A DNA stretch of 64,000 bases from Mycolicibacterium sp. TY81 (GTDB taxonomy: Bacteria > Actinomycetota > Actinomycetes > Mycobacteriales > Mycobacteriaceae). The stretch is from assembly GCF_018326285.1 (NCBI RefSeq), contig NZ_AP023362.1, positions 4,650,001-4,714,000 of the forward strand, written 5' to 3'. The translations under genes were made by a program, and so were the position numbers. Position 1 is the first letter of the stretch; each line of letters opens with the position of its first letter. The notes beneath the pieces are model-generated. The model searched no databases. It saw nothing but the letters and a program-made list of their open reading frames with translations, and was not told the origin of the DNA. Positions 1 to 8,813 of this stretch are shown piece after piece.

Positions 1-1185
1 GGGGCGCAGGTTACCCAGGATCGGGAAGAACGACAGCGCCGCGGCGAGCACGATGGCCAGCCAGCCCGGGTTCATGTCCCACACCGCGTAGCCGTCCCCG
101 TTGGGGAAGCCCAGGAACAGGAAGATGGTGGCGTACGCGAACAGCACGTTCCATTCCACCGGTACCGCCAGCGGGAACGTCGAGATGATGAACAGGTGGA
201 AGCTGACCATGATGGCGGCGGCCGCGATGGACAGCCACGGCCACGGCGAGAACAGAAGTGCCAGCGGCGCAGCGATTTCCACGATGCTGCCCGGCCCGTG
301 CGCCATGAAGGTGGCCAGGTGCGACGGCCGCAGGTCCTCGGGGAAGTTGCGGTAGTGGGCCCGCTTGAGCCACTTGAACGGGATGGCGGGGCTGTTGCTC
401 ACCATCGGCGGAATGACGTTGGTGAAGTGCAGGCCGAATTTCGAGACCCCGGCCCAGATCCAGACGGTGCCGATCAGCAGCTTGCCGGCGATGATCATGT
501 TGACGAACGGCAGCGTGGCGAAGAAGATCAGCGCCGGCAGGTACTGCTCGCCACGGCCGGCGAGGAAGATCGTCTTGTCCCGCAGGCCGATCAGCACGAA
601 CAGGATGATCGGTGCAATGAACAGCGCTGGGTTGACCAGTCCGGAGGTGTTGTCGGGCAACGCTTTCGACAGCGATTCACTGGGCACGCCGGGCAGCACC
701 AAGGCGATGAGCACGGTGGCCATCAGGGCGACGTACACGACGATGTCGAACCAGGTTCGCCGGTCGCCGTTCGTGAACGGCACCGCCTTCCACGGCCGCA
801 GCCGAATGGTGTTGGGCTTGGCCCAGAATCGGAACCCGCCCGTCATCGGCTTGGTCTTGCCGGCCAGCGGTCCCCAGGAGCCGGCGAATCCGACGAGTTC
901 CAGCAGGACCGTCCACAGGATCACCTTCTGGTACACGATCGGCTGGTCCCACCACTGCGAGACGTGCCAGAACGCCGGCAGGTGTGATGTCGCGGTCGCG
1001 ATCGTGACACCACCGATGGCGTAGAAGACCGTGAGTTTGAGGATGTAGAGGACGTGGATCATGCGCGGTGCGCCGTACCCTTCGTCCACCCACTTGAGGC
1101 ACATGATGCGGAGCCGCTCCTGCAGCGGCATGCGGAGAAACTCTTCCAGGTCGACCTTGGGCAAGGTCGGTTCGATGAATCCCAT
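1..1185 (-). CDS. DUF3556-like integral membrane protein (3' end beyond window)
   Basis: Reading the minus strand from an ATG at 1185 gives 395 open codons running off the window edge; the N-terminus reads MGFIEPTLPKVDLEEFLRMP. Several hydrophobic segments follow (first around residues 45-65), separated by loops, as in the mycobacterial multi-pass membrane proteins grouped as DUF3556, recognised from memory of the family's opening residues. AAAGGAG lies 8 bases upstream of the ATG and supports the start. It sits 27 bp downstream of an acyl-CoA ligase on the same strand, so co-transcription is likely. Function is unknown; the lipid-gene neighbour hints at envelope or lipid metabolism. Forward-strand open frames over this stretch are shadows. 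Confidence 0.75.
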   Translation of the reverse strand, partial: MGFIEPTLPKVDLEEFLRMPLQERLRIMCLKWVDEGYGAPRMIHVLYILKLTVFYAIGGVTIATATSHLPAFWHVSQWWDQPIVYQKVILWTVLLELVGFAGSWGPLAGKTKPMTGGFRFWAKPNTIRLRPWKAVPFTNGDRRTWFDIVVYVALMATVLIALVLPGVPSESLSKALPDNTSGLVNPALFIAPIILFVLIGLRDKTIFLAGRGEQYLPALIFFATLPFVNMIIAGKLLIGTVWIWAGVSKFGLHFTNVIPPMVSNSPAIPFKWLKRAHYRNFPEDLRPSHLATFMAHGPGSIVEIAAPLALLFSPWPWLSIAAAAIMVSFHLFIISTFPLAVPVEWNVLFAYATIFLFLGFPNGDGYAVWDMNPGWLAIVLAAALSFFPILGNLRP

Positions 1186-1212
1186 GAGGTGAGCTCCTTT
1201 GCTGGTATCAGG

Positions 1213-2673
1213 CTAGATTCGCGGATCGGCGGCGGTGAGGGTTTTGCGCAGGGACGGCTTGTCGATCTTGCCGACGGGGTTCTTCGGCAGCGTCTCCAGG
1301 ACCGTGATATCCACGGGCAGTTTGTATTTCGACAGTGACGCCTGCAGGTGCGCGGTGATGTTGTCGACGTCGAGTTCGGCCCCCGGATGCGCGGAGACGA
1401 ACAGTACGGGCTCTTCGCCGTAGAGCCCGCTTGCGCGTCCGACCACCGCGGCCTCGGCGACGCCGGCGACCTGGTGTACGACGGTCTCGATCTCTTTGGG
1501 GTAGATGTTCTCGCCGCCGCGGATGATCATGTCCTTGGCCCTGTCGACCAGGACCAAGTACCCGTCCTCGTCGAACCGGCCGACGTCGCCGGTGTGCAGC
1601 CAGCCATCCTTGAGGGTCTTCTCGGTCTCCTCGGGACGGTTCAGGTAGCCGCGCATCACGTTGGGTCCCTTGATCACCACCTCGCCGAGTTCCCCCTGGG
1701 GCACTTCGGCGCCGGCGAGGTCGACGATGCGAATCTCCTGACCCGGCAACGGAATTCCGACGGTGCCGACCTTGCGGGGCCCGTTCAGCGGGTTGCCGGT
1801 GCTGGCGCACGATCCCTCGGACAGTCCGTAGCCCTCGATCAGTGGGATGCCGTAACGCTTTTCGAAACCCTCCAGCAGTTCGATGCTGGCCGGCGCGGCG
1901 CCACACACGGCGAACCGCACCGCGGAGGTGTCGGGCTGCACCTCGGGCGGCAGGCCCAGCAGCATGGTGTAAATGGTTGGCACCGCGGAGAAGTAGGTGG
2001 CGCGGCTGGATTCCAGTCGGGCGAAGAAGGTCGCCGGGTTGAACCGGCCGGCGATGGTGGTGCGACCACCCGCGAGCAGCGGCGACAGCACGCTGACGAC
2101 GATGCCGTTCACGTGGAACAGCGGCAGGATGAGCAGGCTGTGGTCGGCGTCGGTCAGCTCGAAGCCCTCGATCACCATGGCGCACATGGCATTCAGGTTG
2201 GCGTTGTCGAGCATGACGCCCTTGGGCCGTCCGGTCGTGCCGCTGGTGTAGATCAGCAGGGCCAGGTCATCGTCGTTGCCGGCCACGGGATCGGCGGTGC
2301 GGGGCTCGCCATCCATGTCGTCGACGTGCAGCACGGTGACGTCGGAGTCGACGTCACGGTCGACGACGAGCACGGCCGCGCCGGCGTCGGTCACCTGGTA
2401 GGCGACTTCGGCGGGTACCAGGGTCGGGCTGATGGGCGTCGCGACGGCGCCGAGCCGCCAGGTGGCGAACAGCGCGACGACGAAGGCCGCGCGGTTCGGG
2501 AGCATGATGCCGACGACGTCGCCGGTGCGCACACCGCGCTGATGCAGCGCCCCGGCGGCGCGCTGAACGGCATCGAGAAATGCGGCGTTGTCGAGGTCGG
2601 TCTGGTCGTCCGCGACGGCCGGCGCGTGGGGCGCCGCGGCAGCGCGACGGTCGGGCAGGGTGGCGAGGTTCAT
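1213..2673 (-). CDS. Acyl-CoA synthetase / fatty-acid-CoA ligase (FadD-type)
   Basis: A 486-residue ANL-superfamily adenylating enzyme that would activate a carboxylic acid with ATP and transfer it to CoA. The AMP-binding P-loop is at about 141-152 (IYTSGTTGRPKG), the YGLSEG motif lies mid-protein, the GWLHTGDVG hinge region follows, and the C-terminal catalytic lysine is K469 in KNPVGKIDK. The start is set at the ATG at 2673; the frame is open 11 codons further but no better ribosome site is seen. It diverges from a PucR regulator with a palindrome between them and precedes the DUF3556 gene. The substrate (medium/long fatty acid or aromatic acid) cannot be told from the sequence. Confidence 0.9.
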   Translation of the reverse strand: MNLATLPDRRAAAAPHAPAVADDQTDLDNAAFLDAVQRAAGALHQRGVRTGDVVGIMLPNRAAFVVALFATWRLGAVATPISPTLVPAEVAYQVTDAGAAVLVVDRDVDSDVTVLHVDDMDGEPRTADPVAGNDDDLALLIYTSGTTGRPKGVMLDNANLNAMCAMVIEGFELTDADHSLLILPLFHVNGIVVSVLSPLLAGGRTTIAGRFNPATFFARLESSRATYFSAVPTIYTMLLGLPPEVQPDTSAVRFAVCGAAPASIELLEGFEKRYGIPLIEGYGLSEGSCASTGNPLNGPRKVGTVGIPLPGQEIRIVDLAGAEVPQGELGEVVIKGPNVMRGYLNRPEETEKTLKDGWLHTGDVGRFDEDGYLVLVDRAKDMIIRGGENIYPKEIETVVHQVAGVAEAAVVGRASGLYGEEPVLFVSAHPGAELDVDNITAHLQASLSKYKLPVDITVLETLPKNPVGKIDKPSLRKTLTAADPRI

Positions 2674-2692
2674 GTCATAAAAGTAGGAGTTT

Positions 2693-2706
2693 GTGGTGTG
2701 CACCAC
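2693..2706. promoter_or_regulatory. Inverted repeat between divergent fadD and pucR
   Basis: GTGGTG and CACCAC flank a 2-base TG spacer. It sits 20 bp upstream of the ligase start and 72 bp upstream of the PucR start, so it is a plausible operator for the adjacent regulator. This is inference from position and symmetry only. Confidence 0.35.
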
Positions 2707-2778
2707 TCCGTCGTGCGCCGATCAACTTTGTCGGCCGATTTGTACGCTCGACACAAACTCTGGCTCTACAGTCGGCAC

Positions 2779-4044
2779 ATGGATCCGGCGGTCAGCGAGG
2801 CCAACACCACGATCATGACCCGCCTCATCGCGCGCCAGGCCGAGGTCGCGCGCTCCGTCGGGCACCGTCTGGCCAGCGATATCACCGAACTGCGCGGCGA
2901 CCCCGAGATCATCGAACTGCTCCGCGCCAGTGTCGGCGGCAATGTCGAGACCATCTTCCACGCGCTGCGCTACGACATATCTCTGGAAAACATCGAAGCG
3001 CCCACCGCTGCCCTCGAGTACGCGCGCCGGCTCGCGCAGCGCGGGGTACCGATGAACGCCCTCACGCGTGCCTACCGCATCGGCCACGCGCTCGTGCTCG
3101 ACGTCGCGGCCGAGGAGATCAACCGCGCCGGGTTCGCGCCCCAGACCTGCCTGGCCATCTACGAGCGCATGACGTCGGTGACGTTCCGCTACATCGACTG
3201 GATTTCACAGCAGGTCGTCACGGTCTACGAGGACGAGCGCGACCGCTGGCTCGCCAACCGCAACAGCACACAGGCGCTGCGGGTGCGGGAAGTGTTGTCC
3301 GGCAACGACTCCGACCCCGAAGCCGTCACGGCCGCGATCCGCTATCCGATGCGCCGCCATCATCTGGCCGTGGTGCTGTGGTGGCCCGCGGGTAGTGGCC
3401 AGGTCACCGGGCACGACGACGCGCTGGCCCGACTCGAACAGTTCCTGCGCGCGGCTGCCGATCATCTCGGCACGCAGGGAAGTCCGCTGTTCCTGGCCGC
3501 CGATCAGCGGACCGGCTGGGGCTGGCTGCCGTTGTCGGGCGCCACCGCGGACGGCGCGTCCGCACAGCTGCGACAGTTCACGGACTCCCAGCCGAGCGCC
3601 CCTGCCGTCGCCGTCGGCACCCCGCTGCCGGGCGTCGACGGCTTCCGCCGGTCGCACCGGCAGGCCCTGCGCGCGCACAGTGTCGCGGTGACGGCGGACC
3701 TGACAGGTGTCACCGCGGCCGATGACCCGGGCTTTGCCGCAGCCGCGCTGCTGGGCGAGAACCAGGATGACGCCCGGGAGTTCGTCCACACGGTCCTCGG
3801 GCCACTGGCCGGGACCGGTGCCAATGACGCCCGGCTGCGGGAGACCTTGCAGGTGTTCCTGCGACACGGCGGTAGCTACACAGCCGCGGCCGACGAGTTG
3901 GTGGTGCATTTCAACACCGTCAAGTACCGCGTCGGGCGGGCGCTGGAACGGCGGGGACGGCCGCTCGGCGACGACCGGCTGGATGTCGAGATGGCGTTGC
4001 TGCTGTGCCACTGGTACGAGGCCGCGGTTTTGCTCGACGACTAG
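2779..4044 (+). CDS. PucR-family transcriptional regulator
   Basis: A 421-residue protein. The N-terminal half is helical and resembles the RsbRD-like input domain found in actinobacterial PucR regulators. A GGDEF-like middle region follows from about 180 to 300. The C-terminal PucR helix-turn-helix lies around 350-395 (GGSYTAAADELVVHFNTVKYRV). The family usually controls an adjacent catabolic gene. Here the divergent neighbour is the acyl-CoA ligase, 105 bp away, so it probably regulates that gene and DUF3556 in response to a fatty or aromatic acid. The ATG at 2779 starts just upstream of a well-conserved-looking helical domain. Confidence 0.87.
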   Translation: MDPAVSEANTTIMTRLIARQAEVARSVGHRLASDITELRGDPEIIELLRASVGGNVETIFHALRYDISLENIEAPTAALEYARRLAQRGVPMNALTRAYRIGHALVLDVAAEEINRAGFAPQTCLAIYERMTSVTFRYIDWISQQVVTVYEDERDRWLANRNSTQALRVREVLSGNDSDPEAVTAAIRYPMRRHHLAVVLWWPAGSGQVTGHDDALARLEQFLRAAADHLGTQGSPLFLAADQRTGWGWLPLSGATADGASAQLRQFTDSQPSAPAVAVGTPLPGVDGFRRSHRQALRAHSVAVTADLTGVTAADDPGFAAAALLGENQDDAREFVHTVLGPLAGTGANDARLRETLQVFLRHGGSYTAAADELVVHFNTVKYRVGRALERRGRPLGDDRLDVEMALLLCHWYEAAVLLDD

Positions 4045-4271
4045 CGGGCCGCCCGCCAGCAAGACCGGCGCAAGCGTCAACTGCCAGCATATTCACAGTA
4101 CGAGTGATCAAATCGAGACTGACAGCAAATCATGGCGTGTTAACCAGCTGGTTCACTGCTGTAACGGATGCGCCGTGGCCGGCGATACGAGGGTAGTGGT
4201 CGGAGGAACCGAGTACGACCCAGTAGGTTCACCTGGCCACACGCGAGAGAACCATGATTGGAGTATCACTA

Positions 4272-4997
4272 ATGCGCAACTCAGGACGTTTGATCGGATT
4301 TGCTGCGGCATCGGCCCTGGCGCTGGTCCCGCTCGCCGTCGCGGCCCCGGCTTGGGCCGACGACGAGGTTTCCGGTGAAACCGGCGCCGCGGTCGCTACC
4401 CCGATCGGCAACGGCAACGCCGGTGGCGGCGCCGGCTTCGGCGTGGAGAACCCCTTCTGGCACCCCTTCGATGCCTCCAGCAACGCGGGCGGCGGCGCCG
4501 GTGTGAACACCCCGCTCGGCGGTGGCGAGTTCAACACCGCGACGGGCACCGACGCCGGCTTCGGTGGTGCGGGCTTCGACACCAACACCGGCGCGGCGAT
4601 CAACACCCCGCTCGGCGGCAGCAACTTCAACACCGGTGCGTCCACCGATTTCAACGTGCCCAACCCGGCTGACTTCATCCCGAACTTCGGTGGCGGCGCC
4701 AACGCCGGCGGCGGCGCGGGTGTGAACACGCCGTTCGGTGGCAGCGGCTTCAACGCCGGCGCCGCCAACGAGTTCGCCGCGCCCGCCCCGGCCGACTTCA
4801 TCCCGACGTTCGGTGGCGGTACCGGCGGCGGCGCAGCCGTCAACACCCCGGTCGGCGGCAGCGGCTTCAACACCGGCACCTCCGGCGAGATCGGCCCCGA
4901 CGGCGTTCAGGCCGGCACCAACTCCGGCGCCGGCGTCGCGACCCCGGTCGGCGGCTCCAACGTCGACGGCGGCTCGGCCTTCACCTTCGGCCGCTAG
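4272..4997 (+). CDS. Secreted Gly/Asn-rich repeat protein
   Basis: A 241-residue protein with a Sec signal peptide: RNSGR, a hydrophobic core, and cleavage predicted after PAWA at residue 29. The mature part is nearly all low-complexity repeats: five or so copies of a module like GVNTPLGGSxFNTG preceded by GGGA, plus two copies of PADFIPxFGGG. It lacks PE or PPE N-termini, so it is not a classical PE_PGRS protein. The ATG at 4272 is preferred over the in-frame ATG at 4254 because GGAG stands 8 bases before it and the signal peptide then begins properly. It is followed by a strong terminator, so it is probably monocistronic. Function unknown; a surface or cell-wall structural role is possible. 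Confidence 0.8.
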   Translation: MRNSGRLIGFAAASALALVPLAVAAPAWADDEVSGETGAAVATPIGNGNAGGGAGFGVENPFWHPFDASSNAGGGAGVNTPLGGGEFNTATGTDAGFGGAGFDTNTGAAINTPLGGSNFNTGASTDFNVPNPADFIPNFGGGANAGGGAGVNTPFGGSGFNAGAANEFAAPAPADFIPTFGGGTGGGAAVNTPVGGSGFNTGTSGEIGPDGVQAGTNSGAGVATPVGGSNVDGGSAFTFGR

Positions 4998-5010
4998 TTC
5001 CTGATCACAT

Positions 5011-5041
5011 AGGCCAGGCACCCGAGATGGGTGCCTGGCCT
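5011..5041 (+). terminator. Intrinsic terminator after the repeat protein
   Basis: A perfect 13-bp stem (AGGCCAGGCACCC with GGGTGCCTGGCCT) around a 5-base loop, followed by TTGTGTTT. It starts 13 bp after the stop codon of the Gly-rich protein. Confidence 0.85.
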
Positions 5042-5083
5042 TTGTGTTTCCCGGATCTCAGCGGGCGGGCTCCTGCAGGTCGC

Positions 5084-5120
5084 AAAAAAGCCCCTCACCT
5101 GCGGTGACAGGTGAGGGGCT
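5084..5120 (-). terminator. Intrinsic terminator of tRNA-Ser(CGA)
   Basis: On the minus strand a 13-bp stem (AGCCCCTCACCTG with CAGGTGAGGGGCT, 6-base loop) is followed by a run of six T residues, a few bases beyond the encoded CCA end of the tRNA gene. Confidence 0.85.
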
Positions 5121-5126
5121 CCATGG

Positions 5127-5214
5127 CGGTGGCGGAGGGATTTGAACCCTCGGTGGGGGGTTACCCCACACACGCTTTCGAGGCGTGCTCCTTAGGCCGC
5201 TCGGACACGCCACC
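5127..5214 (-). tRNA. tRNA-Ser (anticodon CGA)
   Basis: An 88-nt type II tRNA. The acceptor stem GGTGGCG pairs with CGCCACC, the loop between GCACGC and GCGTGT carries CTCGAAA (anticodon CGA, UCG codons), a long variable arm (TGTGGGGTAACCCCCCA region) is present, and the T loop is GGTTCAAATCC. CCA is encoded at 5124-5126. Confidence 0.95.
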
Positions 5215-5385
5215 GTGTGGCAGCTTACCGAACCCGGGCCCCAGTCCCTAATCGCTGGTCGCGTGACGCCGAAACCAGGCTTGCGTCCGTGACCTGAGCT
5301 CTAGTTGGGTGCCTTTGGGACTACCCGCACGGGCCTCGGGCCAGAAAGTCCGTAGCTTCACTCGCTGGACGCTCGAAGCCACTTT

Positions 5386-5435
5386 GACTGAAACCAGGCA
5401 CCTTTTCCCGCTGCGACAAGTCCCTGGTTTCAGTC
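5386..5435. repeat. Palindromic intergenic repeat
   Basis: GACTGAAACCAGG (5386-5398) and CCTGGTTTCAGTC (5423-5435) form a perfect 13-bp inverted repeat around 24 bases. A partial extra copy, GAAACCAGGC, occurs at 5271-5280. The stretch 5215-5505 holds no convincing gene. The element looks like a dispersed palindromic sequence rather than a terminator, as no T run follows. Confidence 0.55.
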
Positions 5436-5505
5436 GCAACAGGTTGATCGCCCATTCGACTGAACTCACGTACTTCTCTGATGTGGCAGCGAGGAATCCT
5501 GGAAA

Positions 5506-5988
5506 TCAGCGCTGCCGGGCGAAGAACCCCTCCATGAGCGCCGCGCACTCGGCCTCCAGGACCCCGCCGCGAACTTCGGGCCGGTGGGTCAGCCGCCGGT
5601 CGCGCACCACGTCCCACAGCGAGCCGACGGCGCCGGTCTTGGGTTCCCACGCCCCGAACACCACGCGGGCCACCCGGGACATCACCAGCGCGCCGGCGCA
5701 CATGGTGCACGGCTCGACGGTGACGGCCAGCGTCGCGCCTTCCAGCCGCCAGCCGTCGCCGTGGACCGCGGCAGCCGCGCGCAACGCCAGGATTTCCGCG
5801 TGCGCGGTCGGGTCACCCAGGGATTCGCGGGCATTGGCGGCCCGAGCCAGCTCCACCCCGTCGGCCGAAAAGACCACCGCTCCGATCGGCACGTCGTCGG
5901 CACCGGCGAGTTCGGCGGCCTCCAGGGCAACGCGGATCAGCCGTTCGTCGGCGGAGCCGACAATCGGGCCACAGTTAGCGGAGCTCAC
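5506..5988 (-). CDS. tadA: tRNA-specific adenosine deaminase TadA
   Basis: A 160-residue zinc-dependent deaminase of the TadA/CDA fold that converts wobble adenosine 34 of tRNA-Arg(ACG) to inosine. The catalytic HAE motif (AHAEIL) and the second zinc motif PCTMCAGAL are intact. No ATG fits; the GTG at 5988 overlaps the TGA of the upstream gene (GTGA), indicating translational coupling. The likely substrate, tRNA-Arg(ACG), is encoded at 43325-43397 in this window. Gene order next to the deaminase-associated protein and tyrA matches the recalled M. tuberculosis Rv3752c region. Confidence 0.92.
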   Translation of the reverse strand: MSSANCGPIVGSADERLIRVALEAAELAGADDVPIGAVVFSADGVELARAANARESLGDPTAHAEILALRAAAAVHGDGWRLEGATLAVTVEPCTMCAGALVMSRVARVVFGAWEPKTGAVGSLWDVVRDRRLTHRPEVRGGVLEAECAALMEGFFARQR

Positions 5989-6503
5989 CGCCCCAGCTTG
6001 TCCAATACCGCCACGAGTTCGTCGTTGAAGCCCATCTCCTGGGCGATGCGGCTGAGTTGTTCGTCGGCGTACTCGTCGTCGGCGAGGATCACGCCGAGCA
6101 CCGCCTCGGGCAGACCCAGATCGGCCAGCAGCCCGAGGTCGCCTTCCTCGAACGGATCGTCCTCTTCGAGCTCTTCCAGGCTGAGGTCGGCGTCCAGCTT
6201 CTCCAGCACGTCGGCCGCGATGTCGTAGTCCAGCGCCGCGGTAGCATCCGAGAGCAGCAGCCGGGCACCCGAGGGGGCCGGGCGGACGATGACGAAGAAC
6301 TCGTCGTCGACGTTCAGGAGGCCGAAAACCGCGCCGGCGGAACGTAGTTCGCGAAGTTCGGTCTCGGCGGCTGCCAGGTCGACCAGCGCGGCCCGTTTCA
6401 GCGGGACGCAACGCCATGCGCCGTCCTCCCGGACGACCGCGACTCCGAAGCCGTCGGGGAGATCGGCAACCTGCTGCTGTGCCTGCGCGCGCTGTACTCC
6501 CAT
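5985..6503 (-). CDS. tRNA adenosine deaminase-associated protein
   Basis: A 172-residue acidic protein (runs such as [14 protein letters not shown] near residue 120) resembling the actinobacterial family annotated as tRNA adenosine deaminase-associated, which is found beside tadA. It contains no catalytic motif that I recognise. Its stop overlaps the tadA GTG start by 4 bp, so the two are one operon. It begins at an ATG at 6503, 46 bp from a possible divergent tyrA start. Role inferred from context only. Confidence 0.85.
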   Translation of the reverse strand: MGVQRAQAQQQVADLPDGFGVAVVREDGAWRCVPLKRAALVDLAAAETELRELRSAGAVFGLLNVDDEFFVIVRPAPSGARLLLSDATAALDYDIAADVLEKLDADLSLEELEEDDPFEEGDLGLLADLGLPEAVLGVILADDEYADEQLSRIAQEMGFNDELVAVLDKLGR

Positions 6504-6549
6504 GCGGATAACGCTAGTCCGCACTCTGCCACTTGACCAGCGGTCCCAT

Positions 6550-7542
6550 ATGTACCCGACCGGGGCCGTGTGCAAACCTTGGAAGGTGACAACTCCGGTG
6601 TGTGTGCTCGGTATGGGACTCATCGGCGGATCGCTGATGAGGGCCGGACAGGCCGCGGGCCGCGAGGTGTTCGGATACAACCGCTCGATCGATGCGGTCC
6701 GGGCGGCGACGGCCGACGGCTTCGACGCGACCGAGGACCTCGGCGCCGCGCTGAAGCGCGCTGCGGCGAGCGACGCGCTCATCGTGCTGGCGGTGCCGGT
6801 GCCCGCGCTGCCGATCATGCTCGAGCACATCCGCGACACCGCCCCGGACTGCCCGCTCACCGACGTGGTGAGCGTCAAAGGCAATGTGCTGCAACAAGTT
6901 CAGGAGCACGGGCTGCTCGACCGATTCGTCGGCGGCCACCCGATGGCCGGCACCGCACATTCCGGCTGGGCGGCGGGCACCCGCGATCTGTTCGCCGGGG
7001 CACCATGGGTGGTGAGCGTGGACGACCACGTCGACCCGCAGGTGTGGGCCCAGGTGATGCATCTGGCGCTGGACTGCCGCGCGGTGATCGTGCCCGCGCG
7101 CTCCGACGAACACGACGCCGCGGCCGCCGCGATCTCGCATCTGCCGCACCTGCTGGCCGAGGCCCTCGCCGCGACTGCGGGTGAGGTTCCGCTGGCATTC
7201 GCCCTCGCCGCGGGTTCGTTCCGGGGCGGCACCCGGGTTGCCGCCACCGCACCCGACCTGGTCCGGGCCATGTGCGAGGCCAACGCCACGGAGCTGACGA
7301 CAATGCTCGACCGGGCGATGGAGCTGCTCAGCCAGGCCCGTTCGTCACTGGTCGAGGCACAGTCGGTGGCCGAGCTCGTGGAGAGCGGCCACGCCGCGCG
7401 GGTCCGTTACGACAGCTTCCGGCGCCCGCAGATCCTCGCGACGACCATCGGAGAAGAGGGCTGGCGCGAAGAACTGGCCGCGTTGGGCCGCGCCGGCGGC
7501 GTGATCAGATCCGCTCTGCCAGTCCGGGGTAGCCGAGGATGA
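6550..7542 (+). CDS. tyrA: Prephenate dehydrogenase
   Basis: An NAD(P)-dependent enzyme of tyrosine biosynthesis that oxidatively decarboxylates prephenate to 4-hydroxyphenylpyruvate. The N-terminal Rossmann motif is [10 protein letters not shown]; the [12 protein letters not shown] signature and a helical dimerisation domain follow. The start is uncertain: ATG at 6550, GTG at 6568 or GTG at 6586. The last places the protein start four residues before the Rossmann strand, the usual spacing for the family. No clear ribosome site supports any of them. The 3' end overlaps the convergent downstream gene by 38 bp. Order matches Rv3754. Confidence 0.92.
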   Translation: MYPTGAVCKPWKVTTPVCVLGMGLIGGSLMRAGQAAGREVFGYNRSIDAVRAATADGFDATEDLGAALKRAAASDALIVLAVPVPALPIMLEHIRDTAPDCPLTDVVSVKGNVLQQVQEHGLLDRFVGGHPMAGTAHSGWAAGTRDLFAGAPWVVSVDDHVDPQVWAQVMHLALDCRAVIVPARSDEHDAAAAAISHLPHLLAEALAATAGEVPLAFALAAGSFRGGTRVAATAPDLVRAMCEANATELTTMLDRAMELLSQARSSLVEAQSVAELVESGHAARVRYDSFRRPQILATTIGEEGWREELAALGRAGGVIRSALPVRGSRG

Positions 7543-8107
7543 AGCCGTCGTCGTCGACGGTGATCGAGGTGTCCGCGACGGGCGAGTCCAGCTTGATCGG
7601 CTTGCCCGGGCCGGCACTGGTGTAGCCGATGGTGACGGCTTCCACCGTCAGATCCGGCACCCGGACGTAGACGACGGGCAGCGACACCGACGCGGTGCGG
7701 TTGTGCAGGCCGGTACGCCGGATGGGCAGCGCGTTGAAGAACGGGCTGAAGACGACGTCGACGTCCAGGGCACCGTTGTAGGCGGCGCGCCGGGCCTGGT
7801 TCTGGTGGTCCTGCACCAGCCACATGTTCTCTTCGTCACGCGCGATGGACAGCTGCCGTTCACGCTGCGCGAGGGTGACGGTGAGAGACAGCCGTTTGGT
7901 TGCGCCGCTCTCGTCGGTGACCAGGTCATACGACGCGCTGAATGCGGGATGAATCTCGGTGGCAGCGGCCACGATCCGGCCGTAGGCCTTGATCCTGTTG
8001 CCGGACAACTGGACCCGGACCGACTCCATGCGCGACACATCCTGCGCGCGCCAGGTCAGAATCGCGGGCCAGGCGGGTTCGGTGACATCGGACTGGTCTG
8101 CGCTCAC
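7505..8107 (-). CDS. Putative glycolipid-binding domain protein (DUF1089-like)
   Basis: A 200-residue soluble protein with alternating beta strands and no signal peptide, resembling the putative glycolipid-binding family (PF06475) by its length and beta-rich pattern ([20 protein letters not shown]). It lies in the position of Rv3755c, 4 bp downstream of the proZ stop region on the same strand, so it may be read as an extra upstream cistron relative to tadA rather than part of the transporter. Biochemical role unknown. Confidence 0.75.
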   Translation of the reverse strand: MSADQSDVTEPAWPAILTWRAQDVSRMESVRVQLSGNRIKAYGRIVAAATEIHPAFSASYDLVTDESGATKRLSLTVTLAQRERQLSIARDEENMWLVQDHQNQARRAAYNGALDVDVVFSPFFNALPIRRTGLHNRTASVSLPVVYVRVPDLTVEAVTIGYTSAGPGKPIKLDSPVADTSITVDDDGFILGYPGLAERI

Positions 8108-8111
8108 CCGT

Positions 8112-8813
8112 CTACCGTAGGCGACGAAGGCCCGGCTTCGCAGTCACGATTGCAACTCCGGCCGGGCCCGGCCGCGAGACCCGCACAGCCAACGCCAAGG
8201 CGGCATCGAGCGCCAGCGCGAGAGCTGCCACCAGCAGGGCGCCGACGAGGGCGAGATAGAACTGGCGCACCTTGATGCCGTCGATCAGGAACCGGCCCAG
8301 CCCGCCCAGGCTGGCGTACGCGGCGACGGTCGCGGTCGCCACCACTTGCAGCGTCGCGGTCCGCAGCCCGCCGACGATGAGCGGCATGGCGTTGGGCACC
8401 TCGGTGCGCAGCAGCACCTGGCGCTCGGTCATGCCCATGGCGCGGGCGGCGTCGACCACCACCGGATCGACGTTGGCGATCCCGGCATAGGTCCCGGCCA
8501 GGAGGGGCGGGATGCCCAGCAGCATCAGCGCGACAGTCGGCGGCACCAGGCCCAGCCCCCACAGCAGGACGCCGAGCAGCAGGACGCCGAGGGTGGGCAG
8601 GGCGCGCAGGGCGTTGACGCCGCCGACCACCAGGGCCGTACCGCGACCGGTGTGTCCGACGTACATGCCCACCGGAATGGCGACGAGCGCACTGCAGAGC
8701 ACCGCGATACCGGTGTACTCCAGGTGCTCCAGCATCCGCATGCCCAGTCCCGCCGGGCCGGTCCAGTTGGCCGCGGTGAAGATGTAGGCGAGGGCCTGGT
8801 GCAGGAAGTTCAT
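8112..8813 (-). CDS. proZ: Glycine betaine/osmoprotectant ABC transporter permease
   Basis: A 233-residue permease with five or six membrane helices and the EAA-type cytoplasmic loop around AARAMGMTERQVLLRTEVP, where the ATPase docks. It would form the membrane channel with ProW. Its ATG overlaps the proW stop (ATGA), so translation is coupled. It is the last gene of proX-proV-proW-proZ, all on the minus strand, as in Rv3756c-Rv3759c. Confidence 0.92.
   Translation of the reverse strand: MNFLHQALAYIFTAANWTGPAGLGMRMLEHLEYTGIAVLCSALVAIPVGMYVGHTGRGTALVVGGVNALRALPTLGVLLLGVLLWGLGLVPPTVALMLLGIPPLLAGTYAGIANVDPVVVDAARAMGMTERQVLLRTEVPNAMPLIVGGLRTATLQVVATATVAAYASLGGLGRFLIDGIKVRQFYLALVGALLVAALALALDAALALAVRVSRPGPAGVAIVTAKPGLRRLR

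Noticed and set aside
1348..2778. Long forward open frame (about 480 codons) upstream of and in frame with the PucR gene
   Set aside because: It runs antisense to a complete acyl-CoA ligase, and the translated part before 2779 is His/Asp/Gly/Val-rich without domain pattern; the PucR start at 2779 is adequate.
4143..4154. AACCAGCTGGTT palindrome upstream of the Gly-rich secreted protein
   Set aside because: A 12-bp palindrome with no second copy and no adjacent regulator that would need it; could be chance.
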